Shown here one piece after another: positions 54,904 through 59,580 of a stretch of 59,580 bases of DNA (its first letter is position 1; every line of letters starts with the position of its first letter). Origin of the DNA: Halothiobacillus sp. (GTDB lineage Bacteria > Pseudomonadota > Gammaproteobacteria > JAAZVP01); assembly GCA_018623495.1 (NCBI GenBank), contig JAAZVP010000010.1, forward strand, positions 1 to 59,580, given 5' to 3'. Below the pieces are notes generated by a model. It made no database searches, was not told where the DNA came from, and saw nothing but the letters and a program-made list of their open reading frames with translations. The position numbers and the translations under genes were made by a program.

Positions 54904-55161
54904 ATGGCCCGTGACGCCCGCATCGACCCTGCCCGCCTGCGTTTCCGCTGTCGACGCGGAATGCGCGAGCTCGACCTGATGCTGGTGCCCTTCGCGGAGC
55001 GGGCCCTGGACGGGCTGGACGCGCGGGAGCGGGGCGCGTTCGCCGAGCTGCTGGAGGCCGAGGACGCGGTCCTGCTGGGGTGGCTGCTGGGCCGGGAAGA
55101 ACCGGAGGACAGGGATGTCGCCGCGATCGTCGAGCGGATACGCCACGCCGCTGGTTCTTGA
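54904..55161 (+). CDS. sdhE: FAD assembly factor SdhE
   Basis: Small protein that helps attach FAD covalently to SdhA. 85 residues from ATG 54904; a TTG six bases upstream is in frame. The signature RRGMRELDLML is at residues 17-27, followed by PFAERALDGLDARERGAFAE and the acidic FAELLEAEDAVLLGWLLG. Location after sdhB fits. It overlaps the next gene by 47 bases. Confidence 0.94.
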   Translation: MARDARIDPARLRFRCRRGMRELDLMLVPFAERALDGLDARERGAFAELLEAEDAVLLGWLLGREEPEDRDVAAIVERIRHAAGS

Positions 55162-55582
55162 GCCGCGGCCCTCGCGCTGGCTGCTGGGCCCGGTGTTCGC
55201 GGGGCACGCCGCGATCATGCTCCTGCTGCCGTTCACCACGCTGCCGACCGGGCTCTGGCTGCTGGCCGAGGGGCTGGTCGGCTGGAGCCTCTGGCGGATC
55301 GATCGCTGCCATCGCCGGCAGGACTGCGATCACTCGGTGATTCGCCTGGAGTGGCGCCGCGGCAACAGCTGGCTGGTGGGGCAGGCCGACGGCACCACCT
55401 GGATGGCCGAGCTGGGACCGGGGACCCTTCTCACGCCCTATCTCGTCGGCCTCGACCTGCGCCTGGACACGGGCCGCCGCATCGACGTCATCCTGCCACC
55501 CGACGCCCTGCCGGCCGACGCGTTCCGGCGGCTGAAGGTGCGGCTCAGGATCGAGGGGCGCGGGCGCCGGGAAGGGCCGTGA
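55115..55582 (+). CDS. ygfX: YgfX (CptA-like) inner-membrane protein
   Basis: 155 residues, the usual partner of sdhE (CptAB/YgfXY). Two membrane helices are likely at about residues 22-60 (WLLGPVFAGHAAIMLLLPFT, PTGLWLLAEGLVGW). A soluble domain follows (LEWRRGNSWLVGQADGTTWM, PDALPADAFRRLKVRLR). E. coli YgfX was proposed as a toxin acting on FtsZ/MreB, with SdhE as its partner; the more secure role of SdhE is flavinylation. The start at 55115 lies within sdhE and could be further downstream. Confidence 0.75.
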   Translation: MSPRSSSGYATPLVLEPRPSRWLLGPVFAGHAAIMLLLPFTTLPTGLWLLAEGLVGWSLWRIDRCHRRQDCDHSVIRLEWRRGNSWLVGQADGTTWMAELGPGTLLTPYLVGLDLRLDTGRRIDVILPPDALPADAFRRLKVRLRIEGRGRREGP

Positions 55583-55617
55583 AGCCGCGGCCCGGTTCGC
55601 CCGGGTGCAAGGGCGGG

Positions 55618-56217
55618 TCAGGCGCTCGCGGCCAGGGCCCGGTACCGGTCGTGGAGATCGTTCACCCGCTCCTCGAGTGCGGAGAGGTCGCCGGTATTGT
55701 CGATGCGGTCATCCGCCCGGGCACGGCGTGCCTCGTCGGTGGCCTGGGCGGCCATGATGCGCCGGACCTGCCCGGCGTCGACCGCGTCGCGCTCGATCAC
55801 CCGCCGTTCCCGCACCGTCGCCGGTGCATCGACCAGCAGCACGCGGTCCACCCAGTCGTAGCCGCCGGTCTCCACCAGCAGCGGCACCACCACGAGGCAG
55901 TAGGGCGCATCCAGGGTCCGGATGCGTTGCCTGACCGTCTCGCGGATGCGCGGGTGGAGGATGGCCTCCAGGTCGCGACGGGCCGACTCGTCGGCAAAGA
56001 CCCGCTCGCGCAGGCGGCGCCGGTCGAGCCGCCCGTCCGCGTCCAGAACCGCCTCGCCGAAGCGCTCGACGATGGCGGCCAGGGCCGGCTGGCCGGGTTC
56101 CACCAGTTCGCGGGCGAGTACGTCCGTGTCCAGCACCGGCACCCCCCGTTCCGCGAACAACGCGGCCACGCGCGACTTGCCGCTGCCGATGCCGCCGGTG
56201 AGGGCCACCACGAGCAC
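55618..56217 (-). CDS. coaE: Dephospho-CoA kinase
   Basis: Last step of coenzyme A synthesis. 199 residues. P-loop VALTGGIGSGKSRVAALFA at residues 4-22, VLDTDVLARELVEPG, HPRIRETV and VPLLVETGGYDWVDRVLLVD. It follows pilD on the same strand with 3 bases between, the typical pilBCD-coaE order of gammaproteobacteria with type IV pili. Confidence 0.96.
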   Translation of the reverse strand: MLVVALTGGIGSGKSRVAALFAERGVPVLDTDVLARELVEPGQPALAAIVERFGEAVLDADGRLDRRRLRERVFADESARRDLEAILHPRIRETVRQRIRTLDAPYCLVVVPLLVETGGYDWVDRVLLVDAPATVRERRVIERDAVDAGQVRRIMAAQATDEARRARADDRIDNTGDLSALEERVNDLHDRYRALAASA

Positions 56218-56220
56218 GGC

Positions 56221-57114
56221 TCAGGCCAGCCCGGCGAAGTGCAGGTAGGCCTGGTTGAGGGCACCCCCCCAGAGCAGCGTGATCCAGCCGGCGGCGGCGA
56301 GGTAGGGGCCGAAGGGAATGGGCACGCCCCGTTCGTGGCCGCGGAACAGGATCATGCTCACGCCGACCACCGCGCCGACGAACGACGAGAGCAGGATCAC
56401 CAGCGGCAGCGACTGCCAGCCCAGCCAGGCCCCCAGCAGGGCGAGCAGCTTGAAGTCACCGTAGCCCATGCCCTCCTTGCCGGTGAGCAGGCGAAAGGCG
56501 TGGTAGACCAGCCACAGGGCCAGGTAGCCGAATACCGCGCCGAGCACGCTGGCCTGGAGGTCGACGAAGAGCGCGGGGATGGCCAGCAGGATGCCGAGCC
56601 AGAGCAGGGGCAGCGTGATGTCGTCGGGGAGCAGGGTGGTGCGCAGGTCGATCACGCTCAGCGCGACCAGCGCCCAGGTCAGGACCAGGGCCGCCACTGC
56701 CTGCCAGGAGGGGCCGAAATGGTAGGCGACCAGGACACTCAGGATGCCGGTGACGAGCTCCACCAGGGGGTACTGGATGCTGATGCGCGTGCCGCACTCG
56801 CGGCAGCGGCCGCGCAGGAACAGGTAGCTCAGCAGCGGGATGTTCTCCAGCGCGGAAATCGCGTGGCCGCACTCGGGGCAGCGGGAACGGGGCCGGGAGA
56901 GCGAGACCGTTTCGTCCATGGCTTCCCCGTCGTCGATCTCCAGCAGCTCCCGGCACTGCGATCGCCACTGCTGCTCGAGCATCCGCGGCAGACGCAGGAT
57001 GACCACGTTCAGGAAGCTGCCCACCGTCAGGCCCACGAGCAGCGTGACGAGATACCAGAGCCACGGCATCGACTCGAAGAGCGCCATCCAGGCGTTTGCG
57101 TTCAGAGACTCCAA
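56221..57114 (-). CDS. pilD: Prepilin peptidase / N-methyltransferase PilD
   Basis: Inner-membrane aspartyl protease that trims type IV prepilins and type II secretion pseudopilins and methylates the new N-terminus. 297 residues. The zinc module has CPECGH and CRECGTRI; catalytic Asp motifs are SVIDLRTTLLPDDIT and GMGYGDFKLLALLGAWLG. Eight or so membrane helices. The start at 57114 (MESLNANAWMALFESMPWLW) is reasonable. A REP array and a Uma2-family gene separate it from pilC. Confidence 0.95.
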   Translation of the reverse strand: MESLNANAWMALFESMPWLWYLVTLLVGLTVGSFLNVVILRLPRMLEQQWRSQCRELLEIDDGEAMDETVSLSRPRSRCPECGHAISALENIPLLSYLFLRGRCRECGTRISIQYPLVELVTGILSVLVAYHFGPSWQAVAALVLTWALVALSVIDLRTTLLPDDITLPLLWLGILLAIPALFVDLQASVLGAVFGYLALWLVYHAFRLLTGKEGMGYGDFKLLALLGAWLGWQSLPLVILLSSFVGAVVGVSMILFRGHERGVPIPFGPYLAAAGWITLLWGGALNQAYLHFAGLA

Positions 57115-57216
57115 GGGGCCCTCGCGGGTTGATGTGGATCAGGCGGCAGTATAGCGCGTGGGTTCCGGTCGGGTGTCGTTGGAGCGCTCCATTCCGCCCT
57201 CCCGGCCCCGGCCACC

Positions 57217-57630
57217 GTGGGAGCGACCTCCCGGTCGCGAACGGGGGGGCTCCTTCCGCCCGGGGATTTCGCGGCGAGGACGCCGCTCCCACGGCCCGGG
57301 TGCCGCGCTCCACCCTCCCGGACCCCGGCTGTTGTGGGAGCGACCTCCCGGTCGCGAACGGGGGTTGCCTCCTGGCCGCCCGGGAGGTTCGCGGCGGGGA
57401 CGCCGCTCCCACAGGGAACGCGGGGCTCCCGGACCCCGGCCACCGTGGGAGCGACCTCCCGGTCGCGAACGGGGGGCTCCTTCCGCCCGGGGATTTCGCG
57501 GCGAGGACGCCGCTCCCACAGGGAACGCGGGGCTCCCGGACCCCATCCACCGTGGGAGCGACCTCCCGGTCGCGAACGGCGGTTGCCTCCCGACGGTTCG
57601 GGAAGTTCGCGGCGGGGACGCCGCTCCCAC
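57217..57630. repeat. REP-like palindrome array (four inverted pairs)
   Basis: Eight alternating units: gtgggagcgacctcccggtc... at 57217, 57334, 57445 and 57552, each followed by ttcgcggcg-ggacgccgctcccac at 57268, 57388, 57494 and 57606. Pairs repeat every 107-117 bases, with links such as gggctcccggaccccggcca. Same family as 33490-33752. The array fills most of the 600 bases between pilD and the Uma2-family gene. Confidence 0.88.
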
Positions 57631-57714
57631 GGCCAACCTGCCCGGTCGATGCCGATCCGCCATCCCGGATTCCGGGTCGCGCAGTGCTGGGTCCGAACTG
57701 CCGATTGCCCGGGT

Positions 57715-58281
57715 TCAGGTTGCCATGCCGATATCTTCGTAGATGTTCTCGAAGGGCAGCTGGGTATCCAGGCATTCGACGCGCACGCTGCCCGAGGTGT
57801 GTTCCTCGCGGTGCCAGCGATTGCTCCGGCGGAATACTTCCACCCGGGGACGCTCCTGGGAAACGAGCAGGTATTCGCGCAGCGAAGGGATGGCCTGGTA
57901 GGCGAAAAGCTTTTCCCGCCGGTCGATTCTCTCGGTCGCCTGCGAGAGGACCTCGATGATCAGGCAGGGGCTTTCCCGGTAATAAGTTGCCCGGTCATCC
58001 GGCTCGCAGGAAAGGACGAGGTCGGGGTAATAGAAGTAATCCTGGTCATTGAGCCGCAAGCGGACCTTCATGTCGGCAATGAAGAGCTGGCAGCCGGCCT
58101 TGCGTGCTCGTGGCCGGATGAGGGCAAACAGGTTTCCGGCGATCAACCCGTGTCGATCACTGGCACCGACCATGGCGTAGACTTCGCCTGCCGCGTACTC
58201 GTGGCGAACGTCACTGTACAACTCGCCCTCGAGGTATTCCTCGACGCCGATGCCTGTGCGCTCGGCCGTCAGCGGGTTCAT
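57715..58281 (-). CDS. Uma2-family (DUF820) predicted PD-(D/E)XK nuclease
   Basis: 188 residues. Family motifs: GVEEYLEGELYSDVRHEYAA, MVGASDRHGLIAGNLF, YPDLVLSCEPDD and the active-site region CLIIEVLSQATERIDRREKL, followed by YQAIPSLREYLLVSQERP. Asp, Glu and downstream basic residues of the PD-(D/E)XK fold appear in place. Function of the family is unclear; many copies occur in cyanobacteria and some in proteobacteria. ATG 58281 overlaps the pilC stop by one base, so it would be translated with pilC. It interrupts the usual pilC-pilD adjacency and may be acquired. Confidence 0.88.
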   Translation of the reverse strand: MNPLTAERTGIGVEEYLEGELYSDVRHEYAAGEVYAMVGASDRHGLIAGNLFALIRPRARKAGCQLFIADMKVRLRLNDQDYFYYPDLVLSCEPDDRATYYRESPCLIIEVLSQATERIDRREKLFAYQAIPSLREYLLVSQERPRVEVFRRSNRWHREEHTSGSVRVECLDTQLPFENIYEDIGMAT

Positions 58282-59504
58282 CAGACCACGGAGCCCAGCT
58301 TGAAGATGGGCAGGTACATGGCGATGACCAGGCCGCCGACGACGATACCGAGAAAGGCCATGATCATCGGCTCGAGCAGGCTGCTGAGGCCGTCGACCAT
58401 GTTGTCGACCTCTTCCTCGTAGAAGTCGGCCACCTTGGCGAGCATGGAATCCACCTCGCCGGTCTCTTCGCCGATGCCCACCATCTGGATGACCATGGCC
58501 GGGAAGAGCCCGGCGCTCTTCATGGTCACCTGGAGTGGCTGGCCCGTGGCGGTCTGGTCGCGCATGTCGGCGATGGCGTTCTCGAAGACCACGTTGCCCG
58601 TCGCGCCGGACACCGAGTCGAGCGCCTCGACCATGGGTACGCCGGCGGCGAACATGGTCGAGAGGGTGCGGGCGAAGCGGGCGAGGGCCGCCTTTTCTGC
58701 CAGTTCACCGAAGATGGGCAGCTTGAGTACCAGCCGATCGAGGAAGTCCTGGAAACGCTTCGATCGTTTCTTGAAATAGATGAATGCCGCGATGGCCGCC
58801 CCCAGGCCGCCGAAGATGGCCCACCAGTACTTCTGGAAAGCCTCCGATATGGCAATCACGAAGAGGGTGAAGCCCGGCAGGTCCGCGCCGAATCCCTGGA
58901 AGAGGTCCTGGAACTGGGGGATGACGAAGATCAGCAGGATGGCCGTCACGATGAAGGCGACGACCACCACGGCGGTGGGATAGAACATCGCCTTCTTGAT
59001 CTTGCCCTTGAGGCTCTCGGTCTTTTCCTTGTAGGTGGCGATCCGGTCGAGCACCGCCTCGAGGTTGCCCGACTCCTCGCCGGCCCGGACCAGGTTGACG
59101 AACAGGTCGTCGAAATAGACCCGGCGCTTGGCCAGTGCGTCGGCGAAGGGCGTGCCGCCCTCCACGTCGGCCCGGATGCCGTTGACGAGATCCCGCATGC
59201 TCGGGTTGTCGGCCCCCTGGGCGATGATCTCCAGCGACTGGACCAGGGGCACGCCGGAGGACGTCATCGTCGCGGCCTGGCGTGCAAAGCCCGCGATGTC
59301 GGCGGGACGGATCTTTTTCTTGCTGGCGCCGAACAGGGGCTTGGGCTTCTTGCGAACCTTGAGGGGAACGGTCCCTTCCCGGCGCAGCTGGGCACGGACC
59401 ATGGCCTCGTTGGCCGCCCATTGCTCGCCCTTGACGCGTTTGCCGTTGCTGTCCTTGCCTTCCCAGACGAAGGCGACCTTGTCGGTGCTCGCTGCTTGTG
59501 CCAC
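58281..59504 (-). CDS. pilC: Type IV pilus inner-membrane platform protein PilC
   Basis: Platform protein of the pilus machine that couples to PilB and PilT. 407 residues from a GTG at 59504 (MAQAASTDKVAFVWEGKDSN). Two T2SF domains: RPADIAGFARQAATMTSSGV near residue 65 and ALARFARTLSTMFAAGVPMV near 270; membrane helices include AVVVVAFIVTAILLIFVIPQ and a C-terminal IMAFLGIVVGGLVIAMYLPI. It starts 3 bases after the pilB stop. Confidence 0.96.
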   Translation of the reverse strand: MAQAASTDKVAFVWEGKDSNGKRVKGEQWAANEAMVRAQLRREGTVPLKVRKKPKPLFGASKKKIRPADIAGFARQAATMTSSGVPLVQSLEIIAQGADNPSMRDLVNGIRADVEGGTPFADALAKRRVYFDDLFVNLVRAGEESGNLEAVLDRIATYKEKTESLKGKIKKAMFYPTAVVVVAFIVTAILLIFVIPQFQDLFQGFGADLPGFTLFVIAISEAFQKYWWAIFGGLGAAIAAFIYFKKRSKRFQDFLDRLVLKLPIFGELAEKAALARFARTLSTMFAAGVPMVEALDSVSGATGNVVFENAIADMRDQTATGQPLQVTMKSAGLFPAMVIQMVGIGEETGEVDSMLAKVADFYEEEVDNMVDGLSSLLEPMIMAFLGIVVGGLVIAMYLPIFKLGSVV

Positions 59505-59507
59505 GTC

Positions 59508-59580
59508 TTAATCCTTGGTTACGCGGTTGAGTTCCTCGAGGCCCAGGACGCCCTGGCGGACCTTGTCGAGCCCTGCCTCC
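59508..59580 (-). CDS. pilB: Type IV pilus assembly ATPase PilB, C-terminal end (cut by window edge)
   Basis: Only the last 24 codons are present, ending TAA at 59508. They read EAGLDKVRQGVLGLEELNRV then TKD, matching the conserved end of PilB-type assembly ATPases, and lie directly upstream of pilC. ATP-binding motifs are outside the window. Confidence 0.85.
   Translation of the reverse strand, partial: EAGLDKVRQGVLGLEELNRVTKD

Noticed and set aside
57217-57630. CRISPR-like regular array
   Set aside because: Units alternate in orientation, each is self-complementary, the intervening sequences are themselves repeated, and no cas genes are present. REP-type repeats explain it better.

Overview
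The window is one very GC-rich stretch of a gammaproteobacterial chromosome. Gene order points to Gammaproteobacteria: nnr-tsaE-amiB-mutL-miaA-hfq-hflX-hflK-hflC-DUF2065-hisZ-purA, queA-tgt-yajC-secDF, suhB-trmJ-cysE-iscR, ndk-rlmN-pilF-rodZ-ispG-hisS-yfgM-bamB-der, smc-zipA-ligA, sdhCDAB-sdhE and coaE-pilD-pilC-pilB. High G+C, acidic proteins, type IV pilus genes and a MutL with an endonuclease motif suggest the Chromatiales/Ectothiorhodospiraceae side of the class. That lineage call is inference. No rRNA, CRISPR array, prophage or transposase gene was seen.

Layout. 1-485: start of a Kef-type antiporter (minus strand), then an inverted-repeat element. 996-14848: trpS and the nnr-to-purA core cluster (plus). 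15056-21050: tRNA-Leu, queA-tgt, yajC, a second copy of the element, secDF and a terminator. 21215-33463: suhB (minus), then a long plus-strand series from trmJ to der; the iscSUA-hscBA-fdx genes that normally follow iscR are absent. 33490-33752: REP-like palindromes. 33819-39063: a seven-gene minus-strand cluster of sensory proteins of unknown function. 39235-42770: M23 peptidase, cysZ, a sugar kinase and queF. 42889-49559: smc-zipA-ligA. 49580-50187: hairpin array with a duplicated 3' end of ygfZ. 50188-55582: ygfZ (minus), sdhCDAB-sdhE-ygfX (plus). 55618-59580: coaE, pilD, a Uma2-family gene, pilC and the end of pilB (minus).

Most of the window is housekeeping: tRNA charging and modification (trpS, hisS, tsaE, miaA, queA, tgt, queF, trmJ, rlmN), envelope biogenesis (amiB, secDF/yajC, bamB, rodZ, zipA), membrane quality control (hflKC), DNA repair and chromosome maintenance (mutL, ligA, smc) and respiration (sdh).

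The most unusual locus is 33819-39063. It encodes two paralogous PhnD-fold binding proteins without signal peptides, a stand-alone Aer-like PAS protein, a Roadblock/LC7 protein, a second possible Roadblock-like protein, a degenerate receiver fused through a Glu-Pro linker to an unrecognised domain, and a TPR-like protein. There is no kinase, transporter or GTPase beside them. It looks like a cytoplasmic sensing complex, possibly linked to type IV pili, and is the best candidate here for an undescribed system. Secondary points are the orphan iscR, two copies of an element with about 25-bp terminal inverted repeats, REP arrays, and the ygfZ 3'-end duplication.
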